The notes under the pieces were generated by a model. That model saw nothing but the letters and a program-made list of their open reading frames with translations, had not been told where the DNA came from and did not search any database. Shown piece by piece: positions 49,452 to 61,910 of a DNA stretch of 64,000 bases. The position numbers were made by a program, and so were the translations under genes. Origin of the DNA: Epiperipatus broadwayi (lineage: Eukaryota; Onychophora; Udeonychophora; Euonychophora; Peripatidae); assembly GCA_028023455.1 (NCBI GenBank), contig JAQFVV010006429.1:1-64000 (forward strand), given 5' to 3'. Numbering within the stretch: position 1 is the stretch's first letter; each line of letters begins with the position of its first letter.

Positions 49452-50662
49452 TCAATTTATTGAGCTTCTGTTTATGTTTTCTATATATGACTGAAAACTA
49501 ACACCCTTTTCTTTCAGATTTATGGTTTCTCTTTCTATCTCTGTTACTGTTTCAGAACATATATCAGACAATTTTTCTGAAGTATTTTCTTCTATAATGG
49601 ACAGTTCCTTAGTTATATGAGAATTAAGTTTTTGATTATGTTCATTTTCATGTTTTTCATCTTCTTGAAGATCAGCAGATTTTAATTTTGCTTTATTAGA
49701 CTCATATTCATTCATTTGAAACTCTTTTACTGTGTTTGATACTATTTCAGTCTCAGCTTCTGTATATACTGCTTCTTTTTTTTCAATTTTAGAGATATAT
49801 TCCACAATTATAAGTTTTCCTGAAGGTTGACTGAGAATTTCAATATCACCCTTTGTAATTTTAATTTCATTCTTTTTAACAATCTCAAATTTTCCTTCAT
49901 CAGTAATAGGATATTCCATTTGTGATTCCTTTTAAAATATATTTGGTTGGAAATTCTAAAGTTTCTTCAACTTGCTTTAATTCAACAATATCCTCTGACT
50001 CCTTTTTTGTTTTAACATGTTCCTCCACTAAACTATTTTTTTCATCTGACATCTCCTTTTGAATATCAATGTGTAACATTTCTTCTACAAACACTGGATC
50101 AATTATTTGCCGAGACAGTTTAGGTGTAATAATAGGAGCTTCTTTTCCTTTGTAATTAAATCTCTTTGTCTATGATCTTCTCTTTGTTTATCTCTTTGTC
50201 TATGCTCTTCTTCTTTTATCTCTTTTCTACCCCTTTTTTTTTTCTTTTCTTCTCTTTCTTTATCTCTTTGTCTATGCTCTTCTTCTCTTTGTTTATGGTC
50301 TTCTTCTCTTTTTTTATCTCTTTGTCTACAATCTTCTTCTCTTTTTTATCTCTTTGTTTACAATCTTCTTCTTATTCTTTATCACTTTGTCTACAATCTT
50401 CTTCTCTTTTTTATCTCTTTGTCTACAATCTTCTTTTCTTTTTTTATCTTTTCATCTACAATGTTCTTTTCTTTGTCTACGCTCTTTTTATATTTGTTAT
50501 TACATCCATTTCTAATAGCTGTCTTAACATGGCTATCTTTTCTGTTTCCTGAGATTGCTTTTGATCATATGCTTTGACTTCTTGTTTATCTTCATCCTCA
50601 GGAAGATTTTCTATACTTTCAGTATTCATCATCTTTTTTGTTTTTGATCTGGTTATCATCAA
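49452..50662 (-). pseudogene. Broken gag-like coding region with 11-residue repeats
   Basis: Minus-strand frames follow one another: 50662-50477 starts MMITRSKTKKMMNTES, an N-terminus (TRS/TRSK) reminiscent of gypsy-type Gag. Then 50490-50160 encodes, with frame breaks, about nine units of an 11-residue charged repeat of the type KKREEDCRQRD. Then 50094-49900 and 49919-49452 give Glu/Lys-rich sequence (for example VKKNEIKITKGDIEILSQPS). All are highly charged and probably helical or coiled-coil. No CCHC knuckle and no protease follow. The frame is interrupted by stops and shifts, so no full product is expected. Assignment as Gag rests on position after the 5' LTR and composition, not on a conserved domain. 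Confidence 0.45.
50160..50490 (-). repeat. 33-bp tandem repeat coding an 11-residue unit
   Basis: Units follow TCTCTTTGTCTACAATCTTC-type sequence (plus strand) with a 33-bp period and one shorter and one longer unit. 33 bp is 11 codons, so unit number can change without shifting frame. An 11-residue (hendecad) period fits a coiled coil. Confidence 0.8.
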
Positions 50663-51611
50663 TATTTTTTTAAATTTTATTTGTACTTTTTTATTTCAAT
50701 TTTGATAAGCTTCTCTCTCCATCCATACTATGATTTAACTCCAAGTCTTCATTATGCCTGTTTTATTCTTTATCTACCATTTATGCCATTCATTTTTATG
50801 TTCTTTTTCTTTTTTCCACCCTTTTTGAATAAATCACATCACTGCATCATATGAACTGTTCACATCATAGAATAATGATGTGCTTATGACTTTTACATTT
50901 CTTTTTTTTTTATTACTCACTTCTAGCTGTTTTATGCCTGTGGATAGGGTATCTAGATAAGGCCTCACAGTAGGGCAACAAATGTAACCAGACTTCCATA
51001 CTCCCTTTATTACCTTGGTTATAACAATTTCCTGATGAGAATGTTGCAAGAAGGAACTATGGATTGGCATTCCCCAATGCAAATGTTATCCCCCCCCTGC
51101 AACAATATTTCCTGCTCATCAGATGATGTAGCACCATAGAGACAGGAAGCATCTAGATATTTCTGTTTTTGGTTTTCCAAATGGCGCTACTAGAGTTTCA
51201 TCTCACTACAACCTGACTTACCTAGGTCTAGTTATGCCAGACGTAGCTTAGGAGGCATGAGATTCTTGTGAACAAGTGCACTGCATAATGAGTGATGCAA
51301 TAACAAAAAAAATAGAATTGAACAACTGGATAACTAAAATTAATTTTAAGTAACAACAATTTTATTTAACAACAAGTTTAAATAAATGTCCATCAAACAA
51401 AATATTCCATTGACAGTCCCTCGTATCTCTTCGGCATACTTCCAATAACATTTTTATATGACTTAAAAATGTAATCTGTTGGGAGTATAATAAAGTTCTT
51501 ATTTCAATAGTTCTTTAACAGCTTACATCTTTAATCATTTAGTTAGTTCACAGAGAGGAATGTGATATATTGAGACAACAGACAGAATAATGAAGACAAC
51601 TGATAGCATTT

Positions 51612-51900
51612 AATTCAGAGTTCCACTTAATTCAATAAATATTTTATTTACAGTTGATTGTCTATCTTCATATACATCCAATAGTGAGGCAGTATGAATT
51701 AAAGAATGCAAGTTCTTTAGCAATTTACATTTTACATCTAATTCAGAGTTCCACTTAATTCAACAATTATTTTATTTGCAGTCCATTGTGTATCTTGATA
51801 TACATCTGATAGTAGGGCAATATGAATAAAAGAATGCAAGTTCTTTAGCAATTTACATTTTACATCTAATTCAGAGTTCCAGTTAATTTTAAGTTAGTTA
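51612..51900. repeat. 128-bp tandem duplication within the 5' LTR
   Basis: Units start AATTCAGAGTTCCACTTAAT at 51612 and 51740, with a partial third from 51868. The 3' LTR has one unit plus the partial unit, so LTR copies have changed in repeat number. Confidence 0.85.
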
Positions 51901-52534
51901 AAGCATAATACAGATATTTTATTCATGGTTATCCAAATCCATTTTTGAATCCATACTATATGCACATTTATCCTAGGTTCATTGGTTTGGTATTCTTATT
52001 TCTCAACTCATATGTACATAATATGTTTTAATTCTGTGTTTATATTACTTTTTATAGAGTTTTCAGATAATAAATAAAATCCTTTTAAAAACAACAGAAA
52101 AAATGTGTTTATATTAACTTTTATAGAGTTTCAGATAATAAATAAAATCCTTTTAAAAACAACAGAAAAAAAAAGATTTTCTCAATCTTTCAACTTATTT
52201 AAGGACATGGTTCATTATATGCATATAACATTATTTTTTATTGACGTACTAGCTCATATTTAAATGTTTGAATTTGTTCACAATATAGTATAAATCTACT
52301 AAATACATTCATTTTGAATGTATACCTTCATTTTGATATTTTCTAATTTTATCTAAATTATAAACACATTATTATAATTTAATTAATTATAGTTATGTGT
52401 AATATTCTTATACAATCAATAGGCAGGTAAGCATTTGTAATTTTATTTGGTTACTCCAATATCTATCATAAATATTGTTGTTTGGTCTGCCACAGATGTA
52501 TGTTTCCAGATATAAATTGATCAGTAGTTTTCTT

Positions 52535-52765
52535 TATCATTTATCAATAATAAACATATTTTCATGTAGCTACATTTATTCATCATGTTAGTGTCATTTA
52601 TAATTTCTCAATAATAAACATATTTTCATATAGCTACATTTATTCATCATTGTAGTTTCATTTATAATTTACCAATAATAAACATATTTTCATGTAGCTA
52701 CATTATTCATAATTTTAGTTTCATTTATAACAAACATATTTTCATATAGGTACATTTATACATAA
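52535..52765. repeat. ~65-bp tandem repeat within the 5' LTR, four units
   Basis: Each unit contains AATAAACATATTTTCATGTAGCTACATT-like sequence then TTCATTTATAA. The homologous place in the 3' LTR (about 47410-47515) has two units. Confidence 0.8.
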
Positions 52766-53759
52766 TTTTCTTTAAGAAATGTGTTTCGTCTTGTCTTTTG
52801 TAAACACACATAGTATCGAATATTTTATAAAATCATTACCTTCATTTTATCCAGTTTGTTTCCTCATATCCATGATGTGACTGCATTCAAAGGGGGCATT
52901 ATATTTCAGCTGAATGGCATTATTTCCTTTCTATGATGTTTATCCAGGCAAATCTTGGAGATACATGGCTTTTGATGAAGAGAGAAAGCTGTTTACATTT
53001 AGCCTTCCATCGTTATGTTTTCTTTAATAATGTTTTCCTTTTCCATCATTAACAGTGGTTCTTTAAATGTTATCTATGAAATCTTTTCAAAAATCAAAGT
53101 TAGGACTTCTTTAGCTTTTTAAATCTTTTTCAAAAAATCTTTCGAAAAAAAATCTACTTTAAAAATATCTCTACAAAATCTTTTTGAAAAACTCTGTAAA
53201 ACTGCTATGAAAGTCCAACTCATTTATTTATATTCTCCTCTCTGGATTGATTAAGCAGCATCTCTCACTGTAACTGATCTCCTATACAGCTCTCATTTAA
53301 GCCCAAGTGCTTTTTTTTCTTAAGCATTGGACACTCTACTTTTCACAGGATAGATAAGAAATCATAAGGATAAGCCATGTTTTCCAATTAAGACTGCCTC
53401 AAGCTATTATCACACTTTATATGACAACATCATTCCAAAAACTAAAAATGTAATATTTTTAATAAATGCCAGCTTTTATTTATATCGTAATGTAAAACTA
53501 TAAAATTAAAAATCTTTTACCTATAAACTTTTTGCTTTCTTTTTTTTTAAATTTGATAAAATTATCTTTTTAAATGAAGGAAGGAGGATCTTTTGAATAT
53601 ATACGTGGAACAGTATATCTGTTTCAATATATATATATATATATTGTTTTGGGCACATACATACGTTACATTGTTTTTATTATTAAACATGAAAAAAAAT
53701 AAAAGTTCACAAATAAAACTTTTTTTTTTAAGAATTAAAAATTGAAAATTAAAATTGTA

Positions 53760-53764
<5 letters not shown>

Positions 53765-53805
<41 letters not shown>
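53765..53805. repeat. (TA)n array
   Basis: About 17-20 TA units followed by AAATCGCACAGG. Confidence 0.9.
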
Positions 53806-53807
<2 letters not shown>

Positions 53808-55589
53808 CGCACAGGTGAAAAAAATTATTAAAATAAAACTTTATTAAAAATAGAAAAGATATTTTAAAAACAAAAACTCAAAAAGATTTAGAGATAAAAA
53901 TATATCTTTAAGTTTGGAAAACACATTAATTAATCAGAAAATGGAAATATGGAAATGACTGTTTTAATTAGTTAAATATAAACTAGCCCTTGGGCATTTA
54001 AAATGCATAAGCAAAGGTCAGATAGGAGAGAAAATCAATGGAATCAGACCTCAGCAAAAAGACCATCACATTGATGACATAATGTCAATTGAATCCTTAA
54101 AATTAATATAAAAGGAAAAGATTGGTTTAATTATTAAGAGAGGAGAGATATGTGTTAAGTTGAAGAGGTTGGAGGAGAAGGGATTGAAAGACGCACTTTT
54201 AATTCCTTCAGTTGTTCAAAAAAAATGAAACATTGTTTTCCAATATTGTGGACCACAGGACATCAAGGTCTGAAAGAATACCATCAACCATAAAGGACCA
54301 ATGGTTAACTGCACACCAATCTCCTTATGACTTCATGGGAATTAACACCTTCCATTACAAGAAATCAGAGACTATGAACATTTTTCAAAACAGTAAAAAA
54401 TATATAATTAATGAACATTTCTAAACAAAAGAACTCTAAATACTAAACGTTTCAATATTTTAAATAGAAGAATTTCTTATCTGACTAAATTAGTTATAAT
54501 TTTATTTGATGTATTTCTTTTTTTTAAAATCATTTCCATTTATTTTTTTTTTGTTCTTTAAGTTTTTATTATGATTTCTGTTTTTCGTTAAATTAAAGTA
54601 TATAAATGTTAAACTTAAGTCGGGCATGAATGGCTGTATAAATTTGTAAAGTTATATTAGGGGAGGGTAATCTTAGGTTATTTGTTTTGTAGTTGAATTA
54701 AGTCAGTGGATTGGATATATTGGTGTAATTAGTAGATGTAGTATGAGATTCGCTATGGACAGAATCGCTTTATATGCCACACACACTCGTTTTGCCTATG
54801 GGAGGAATTATAAGACAGAGACCGCAGTTCCTTCCTATGGAGTTTTTTTTATTGCTCTTATTGTCATATAGATGTAGTATTCCTATCTGACAAGAAGCAA
54901 TTTTTTCTCTTAACCTAATTGTGCTGTCATATTTCATATTACATTGAACACATCGATATATCAGATGGATTGACGCTGGTTTAGCTGTGAACTTTTGGCC
55001 TAAGGTTAAATAAGGATAGAATATTTTCTTTCAAATGCAAATCTATGTAGTCTATTCATACTCAACACTCTAAATAAAAATGCATTAAATTTAAGTTGGG
55101 TATGGACGTTGCATGGATTTGTTATCGGTTAATTATGTTTTGGGTTTTCATATTTGATCAAAATATATAGACATTCGGTAAATAATGATACCTTATGGTG
55201 AGTATCTAAAATGTATTTATTCAGATGTCTTTTAAGTTATTGGTGTCAATACAGTTTCTTATGATGAATACCATTGGGTTTCTTGTATTCCCTATGCAAT
55301 TGACGGTATCAATGACTTTGTATTTTGATTGTTTATGTTTATTTTGAAATGTTTTTTAACCATGTAATCTATGTAAACGATCTATACTCAACATTAAAAA
55401 CACATTTTATAAATCCATCTGTGCAAACTTATAAAAATTAAAATGCAAACTTATAAAAATTAAAATGTAAAATCAAATTTTAAAATCAAGTTAAAATTAT
55501 AAAGCAAAAGTTATGTTAAAATGATTCAAAATTTATATGTGCGTTAATAAATGTTTGTGTGTATAATTACTGGCAGTGGCTTATTTTAT

Positions 55590-55595
<6 letters not shown>

Positions 55596-55635
<40 letters not shown>

Positions 55636-55636
55636 C

Positions 55637-55671
<35 letters not shown>

Positions 55672-55672
55672 C
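55596..55672. repeat. Two TA arrays in a short palindrome
   Basis: (TA)n tracts around TTCCTATATAAATA. ATTCCTAT (55632) pairs with ATAGGAAT (near 55677), so the second array is the centre of a small hairpin. Confidence 0.7.
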
Positions 55673-55835
55673 TTAGATAGGAATTTAATATAAAATATAA
55701 ATCTCTGCTGTTCCACTTAGCTAGTGACAATGGGCTAATGACCGGATATCAAAATATATAAAATAAAATAATTTTTTTTTTATTTTGACTTACGTATCTG
55801 CCTACTTTATAAAATTTTCTAAGTTCAAATGCCTA

Positions 55836-55856
55836 GTGGCGCCCTCTAGTGTAGAT
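55836..55856 (-). promoter_or_regulatory. CTCF-consensus-like site
   Basis: On the minus strand CACTAGAGGGCGCCACTAG closely fits the bilaterian CTCF consensus (CCACYAGRGGGCGC). A similar block lies at the same distance from the presumed end of the LTR-like segment at the window's right edge. The match is by eye; the function is inferred. Confidence 0.35.
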
Positions 55857-55871
55857 TATGTTAAGTCTCAC

Positions 55872-55930
55872 TTCTCTGGATCGTTATAATATATATATAA
55901 TTTCTCTGGATCGTTATAATATATATATAA
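55872..55930 (+). repeat. 30-bp tandem duplication of an LTR end with TA flank
   Basis: TTCTCTGGATCGTTATAAT plus TA-rich sequence occurs twice with period 30. The core CGTTATAAT and the period are the same as at 46897-46955 although the elements differ. Confidence 0.85.
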
Positions 55931-56379
55931 TTTAAGAAGATAAAGCAAAGTCAAACCATACATAAACTAAAAAGAATATTCAATCTCATCTGTGACTGGG
56001 ATGGAGGGACTAGTAATTTTGTATTTCAAGTTGTCTTATGTTTGATATACATATAAATGATATAAAAGTAAGAGCACTGTTTAATTCTGACAATCAAATG
56101 TCAGTCATATCAGAAAAGGTCTTCGAGAAGATGGTTCAGCAACAAAAAAATCAAATTCTTGCCTAAAGGCAGCACAGATCATAATGAAAAATGGGAGAAA
56201 AACACAGTTGGAGACCAAAAAAATATGGGTACAGTTAATCAGAGATACGTACATCATATCATATGGATTTTAAAAGTGTTATTGCATGATGCCATTTTGG
56301 GTTCAGAATTTATGCACAAAACAAGATGATTTTAGATTATAAACACAAAACATTATACACAATGATGAAACAATACAGT

Positions 56380-58227
56380 TTGGGTCAACAAGTGAGGATA
56401 AAAAAGGGGCTATGTAATATGCAATTACAAAAAGAGATGGACCTGATAATAAAACAAATAAAATAGTTGAAACAGGCAGGATATTTTGAAGATCTTCCTT
56501 GTACATATAGGTATCTTTTTTCAGAGAAACCAACACTAATAAAATGTTATGAATACTGTGTCAAAGTAATGGTAGGTACACCATATCAGACACAGTCAAA
56601 GTTATGAGCACCATATCAAAGTAATGGAAGATATACCATATCAGACATGGTCCTACTTGGTGCCTCATAAATATAGGTTGGAGATGAAAAAACAACTTGA
56701 TCAAATGGAAGACTGATGATTATATCAACATTCCCATATAGCTTGATAAGAATATACTCAGATGCTAGGCAATTAAATAAAATTACATGGCCTGACCAAA
56801 ATGTACCTCCACCAATTAATAACTTGCTAACAAAATTTTGAGGCAAGAAAGTGTTCTCAGTGCTGGGTCTGACTGCCAGTTATTGGAAGATAATGCTACA
56901 TCCAGCAGATCATAAATATACAGCATTTCAATACAATGGAAAGTTGTACCACTTTAATAGAATATGATTTGGGTTGAGGAATTATGGAGCAGGTTTATTA
57001 AAATACTTGAAACATGTACTAAAAAAAGAATACTTGGTAGCCATATACATGGATCATGTGATAATAACATCAAAATGCATTGAAGAACATGTACAACACC
57101 TGAAGTTATTTCTGCAAAAATGCCAGGATAAAACATTAGGATTAATCTGTAGAAAAGCCATTAATTGCTGCAGAAGTGAATTTTTTAGGACACTTGGTCA
57201 GCGATAAAGACAATAAGTCATATCAAGAGAAAATTCAGACCATTAGTGACTTTCCCATGCCCAGTAATAAAAAAAACAAGTCAGATCATTTCTGGGTATA
57301 TGCACATTCTCTAGTAAATTTTATGAGAATTTTACCATTGACATGTAACTTCTAATATAATTATTATAGAAAAGTACACCATGTAAATGGAAACAAAACC
57401 AAGAGACAGATTTTAGGAGAGTTAAAAGAATTTTTTAAGTGAGATTATGCACCATTCATTATACATTCAGATAGAAGTGTATATGGACTAAGAACTATCT
57501 TGATGCAAGAACAAGAAGATGGTAGATATGGAGTATTATATTTTAGCAGCAGCCATTAACTGAAAAAGAGGCCATGCTGTGGCTTGGGCAGTTCAGAAAT
57601 TTAGACAATTTTCTGTTGGGTCAGAAGTAATTGTGAGATCTGATCATAAAAGACTGGAGTTCTTGAAACACATTTACCTCTCATATGGTTGATTAATATG
57701 GAGCCAATTAGTCTAAAATTTTAATTACTTCATCCAGTATTATGAAGGAACAGAAAATGTGGTAGCAAACATGTTGAGCTTGAACCCAGGACCCTCATAT
57801 TGAGCCATTTACAGGTAGACAACATCATTATAGCAACAATGGGAATGATAGAGGATGAATCTTTAGAAGAAGCCTTTAGAGAATTAATGGAGCAACATAG
57901 ACAAGATGTGACCTGCAGGCAATTATAAATAGACTACAAGAACAGGAATACAACAATGGGGGATCAGGGAAAAAGTTAAAGAGGAATCAGGATGTGAAAT
58001 ACTGCTTGAGCAAAAATATACTGCAGTATTTGGCAGATGTAAAAAAAGACAAGTGGAGAATGATAGTACCCAAGGAACTACAAGAAAATTTAATTAGATA
58101 TACTCTATATATATTAAAGCAATCAATCCTAATTGATGATTGAGCTTCATGGTCATTTTTATACTTATCAAGTTACTAACCCATGTTTAAACCTTATGTT
58201 CCATTCTGCTCCTATATTCATATCAGG
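56380..58227 (+). pseudogene. Decayed Ty3/gypsy pol (RT, RNase H, start of integrase)
   Basis: With several frame changes the plus strand reads through a gypsy-type pol in order. Near 56420: KEMDLIIKQIK, the start of RT. Near 56740-56900: SDARQLNKITW, PPINNLLTKF, FSVLGLTASYWKI (RT fingers and palm, like DxRxLN and SGYxQI). 56900-56960: TAFQYNGKLYHFNR. The frame 56974-57207 has AIYMDHVIITSKCIEEHVQHL (the YxDD site appears as YMDH) and FFRTLGQ in place of FLGH. Near 57460-57560: SDRSVYGLRTILMQEQEDGR (RNase H). Near 57650-57790: DHKRLEFLKH and EGTENVVANMLSL. Near 58060: WRMIVPKELQENLI (integrase H2C2 neighbourhood). Many stops and a lost catalytic Asp make it inactive. It is cut at its 3' end by a TA array. 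Confidence 0.8.
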
Positions 58228-58251
58228 TGCAGCTCATATATATATATATAT
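58228..58251. repeat. (TA)n array between gypsy relic and LTR-like sequence
   Basis: About 10 TA units that end at TTGTAATG, the start of the next element. Confidence 0.9.
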
Positions 58252-59690
58252 TGTAATGTTTTTCATATTTCTAGGCCTCTATAAGCATTATAAATGCATG
58301 AGTTGATCAAGTTATGTAAAAGAAAAATAAATGTTCATTTATTTTATTTAAAAAAAAGAACATTTCATTATTATTCTAAAAACATAACTATCTTTCCTGG
58401 TCAGCTTGGCCTAGAATTATTACCGAGTACAATTGTGGGCTGGATCAGTTTTTAATTTCTACATGAGGGCACCAGAGTCGTTAGACCCACTGAGCCTGCG
58501 TCAAACATATTGTAACTCGTAAAGTAATAATTATACAATCTGGATTAAAATTCCCATTAAGTAGAAGATATTCCCCTTTGACTTAATTAAGAAAAATAAA
58601 TCTATTTAGCAAAGGTAATTTGTATACTAATTTGAATTTAAATAACTAAATATAAAACTTAAATATAATAACATTAATTTTATACACGTACAATGAAGGT
58701 TAAGTTAATAATAAAGATTTATTCTAATTTGTCAAACATTTAATATTTAAGATTAAGAAAAATTATAATATTGGAAAGTATTGTGCATATGAATTTAATA
58801 ATTTTATTCAAATATTGAAGTAATCACTAGTTGGTGTTTTATTTTTCCGTGGTAACAGTTTCGGTCACTTCTCAGTTCGCAAATCTTTCGATCAAAAAAT
58901 AATGGGATAATGGGATAACATTTCATTCAAATCTGTATTCATAAAACTTTATGTAAAAGTTATGGCCATTAACTTACCGGTAAGTTGATATTTAAATATG
59001 TCATTGATCCTAAGATGTTCAATTCAGTCAGTGGGTAATCCTCAGTAGTTTTTTTAGCTTTACTCCTTCCAAATCTCCAATCAAATTTAGGTAGAGTCAG
59101 ACCACAATCTAGGTGACTATTCTCAAGAGAAAGTGTTGGCAAATGATAGAGTTCTACTCACTCATGGAGAGTGGTTTCATTTCATATCTAAGTGGACACA
59201 TTTTATTAATTTTTTTTATATAAAAAAATACGAGACACTTCAAATTACTCAACACTCTCTGAAACAACAAGACAAAAGACCCCTTTCAAACCTGACAGCT
59301 CCTTTTATATCCGCAGATTCTTTTTTGAAGTTCTGTGCATATTCCTTTTTACCTTTTGTTCTATTTTATAAACTGCATTGTTTCTCTTTTTTTTTTATTA
59401 CAAAGTCTATTTTTTCATTATGAATTTCTGCCATGTTTAATTATTATCAGAAGGTTGTTTCTGATAGCAATCTTTTACCTTTGAAATTTCCTTTCACTAT
59501 TTGAATCAATTATTCAGTATGCATTTTCCAACATTGAATTTATTTTAGTTAACTTATATTAAAAAAAAGAAAAATTAAACTTTCACTGTACGTTTTTCTT
59601 AAATCAACATTATATTACAAAAAAAAAATTAAGCATCGGGTTCTCTCTTTTTTATTTAAATGATACACAATATTAAGTAGTAATTTGTAC
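58252..59690 (-). mobile_element. Diverged solo LTR related to the nested element's LTR
   Basis: On the minus strand it matches the 43426-44790 LTR at both ends. Near 58255-58400 are CTAGGCCTCTA, GAGTTGATCAAG, CTAAAAACATA and CTTTCCTGRTCA, homologous to the LTR 3' end. Near 59566-59600 is AATTAAACTTTCACTGTACG, homologous to position ~110 of the LTR. The ACTTACCGGTAAGT palindrome (58972-58985) is at the expected place between them. The middle is hard to align, so the element is much older. The frame at 59133-59423 has no recognised domain. Confidence 0.6.
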
Positions 59691-59800
59691 CATATATATA
59701 AATAAATGGTACAAATATATATAGATATATATATATATATCTATATGCTTGTAATGTTTATTATATATATATATATATATATATAAACATTACAAGCATA
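59683..59800. repeat. Cluster of palindromic TA arrays
   Basis: Three hairpins follow one another: arms ATTTGTACCAT (59683-59693 with 59705-59715), a TAGATATA...TATATCTA structure, and exact 17-bp arms TATGCTTGTAATGTTTA (59744-59760 with 59784-59800). The last right arm is also the outer end of the first PLE copy. Confidence 0.85.
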
Positions 59801-60332
59801 AAGCTAAACTAGTCAATATAAAATCAAAACTACCCCAAATCTGAAATTAAACCAGACCAGCATAAAAATAATATTAAAACACAACCTAAGGTTTCACTGC
59901 TACAAGCAGACTTCTCAAGTGTAAAGAACTACAAAAAACTACACAATATATATACTATTAAAAACCACCCACAAATCCATTCACTTCCCATCCACCCTTA
60001 ATATTAAAAGAACTCTTAAATAAGTTAATTGCTTCAGAATAATAAATTTTCAATAATAAAGACTCTTTAATTCTTCTTTTGATTTCATTTCCCTCAAAGA
60101 AGACAACCTTAGCTTTATCAAAATCAATAGTGTGGCCTGTATCTTTTTCATGGACATACAAAGCAGAACTAAGATATCTATTTTTAACTCTAATTTTATG
60201 AACCTTTATTCTTTCATTTAAACTCAAACTACTCTGACCTATGTAAACCTTCTTACAAAATAAACAAGGAATAAAATATACAACACCAGGAATAGTCTAT
60301 AGTCTTTCTATCAAAAACTTCTTTTGTATTAT
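59785..60332 (-). mobile_element. 5'-truncated Penelope-like element, copy a
   Basis: The 3' part of a PLE only: GIY-YIG endonuclease plus tail. The minus frame from about 60300 to 59958 is open and reads GVVYFIPCLFCKKVYIGQSS, then LSLNERIKVHKIRV, YVHEKDTGHTIDFDKAKVVF, KRRIKESLLLKIYY and GGWEVNGFVGGF. GIY-YIG elements (VVY and YIG), a C-x2-C before YIG, H-x(5)-H, and a late catalytic-type Glu (KRRIKE) are all present, as is typical of EN+ PLEs. The tail holds the CTGC/GCAG hairpin (59911-59930). The reverse transcriptase is absent. Head-to-head with copy b; the two together form a large imperfect palindrome centred near 60338. Confidence 0.85.
59958..60300 (-). CDS. GIY-YIG endonuclease domain of PLE copy a
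   Basis: The reading frame is uninterrupted from the truncation point to the stop after NGFVGGF. In an intact PLE this domain forms the C-terminus of a single RT-endonuclease protein and nicks the target DNA. Here there is no upstream RT, so any product would be the endonuclease alone. The first Met of the frame (60227) falls after the YIG motif, so no start for a full domain is visible. Catalytic-type residues seen: Tyr of VVY, Tyr of YIG, Arg of NERI, Glu of IKES. The four copies are near-identical at the protein level, consistent with recent insertion. Confidence 0.6.
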
Positions 60333-60344
60333 TATTATTAAATA

Positions 60345-61441
<1,097 letters not shown>

Positions 61442-61443
61442 AA

Positions 61444-61910
61444 TTCCTGGTGTGGTATATTTTATTCCTTGTTTATTTTGTAAGAAGGTTTATATAGGTC
61501 AGAGTAGTTTGAGTTTAAATGAAAGAATAAAGGTTCATAAAAGTAGAGTTAAAAATAGATATCTTAGTTCTGCTTTGTATGTCCATGAAAAAGATACAGG
61601 TCACACTATTGATTTTGATGAAGCTAAGGTTGTCTTCTTTGAGAGAAATGAAATCAAAAGAAGAATTAAAGAGTCTTTATTATTGAAAATTTATTATTCT
61701 GAAGCAATTAACTTATTTAAGAGTTCTTTTAATATTAAGGGTGGATGGGAAGTGAATGGATTTGTGGGTAGTTTTTAATAGTATATATAATGTGTGTTTT
61801 TTTTTGTAGTTCTTTACACTTGAGAAGTCTGCTTGTAGCAGTGAAACCTTAGGTTGTGTTTTAATATTATTTTTATGCTGGTCTGGTTTAATTTTAGATT
61901 TGGGGTAGTT
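61444..61910 (+). mobile_element. 5'-truncated Penelope-like element, copy d
   Basis: Mirror of copy c. Begins ATTCCTGGTGTGGTATATTTTA and ends TTTGGGGTAGTTTTGATTATAT at a TA tract. The tail hairpin is near 61833-61850. It is slightly longer at the 5' side than copy c, so the palindrome centre is asymmetric. Confidence 0.85.
61452..61778 (+). CDS. GIY-YIG endonuclease domain of PLE copy d
   Basis: A frame of 108 residues from an ATG-like start within MVYFIPCLFCKKVYIGQSSL; the upstream bases still encode G-V in the same frame. It keeps VVY/VYF, CxxC, YIG, NERI, HEKDTGHTIDFDEAK, KRRIKES and ends NGFVGSF then stop. It looks like the most complete and least altered of the four endonuclease cores. 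No RT is attached. Confidence 0.65.
   Translation: MVYFIPCLFCKKVYIGQSSLSLNERIKVHKSRVKNRYLSSALYVHEKDTGHTIDFDEAKVVFFERNEIKRRIKESLLLKIYYSEAINLFKSSFNIKGGWEVNGFVGSF

Larger units (their letters stand above)
50983..53626 (-). repeat. 5' LTR of the large element
   Basis: 2644 bp. On the minus strand it starts TGAAACAGATATACTG at 53626 and ends CTGGTTACA at 50983, followed by TTTGTTGCCCTACTGTGAGG of the internal region. It carries AATAAA near its end (51006-51011). It has two full 128-bp units (51612-51867) and four ~65-bp units (52535-52765), each more than the 3' LTR. Confidence 0.8.
53642..55890. mobile_element. Possible solo LTR-like element
   Basis: Bounded by TA arrays. The right end CGTTATAAT equals that of the nested element LTR. 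A TATA-like AATATAAAAGG lies near 54106, and a CTCF-like GGCGCCCTCTAGTG block sits about 45 bp from the right end, similar to 63960-63985. The left end (TGTTTTGGGCAC) does not match the TGTAACG start of its relatives, so the extent is uncertain. The 70-codon frame at 54212-54424 has no recognised domain. Confidence 0.35.

Noticed and set aside
50166-50552. 128-residue plus-strand frame rich in Phe, Ser and Leu, membrane-like
   Set aside because: It is the antisense of the charged 33-bp repeat coding region on the minus strand; the Lys/Glu-rich strand fits the retroelement orientation.
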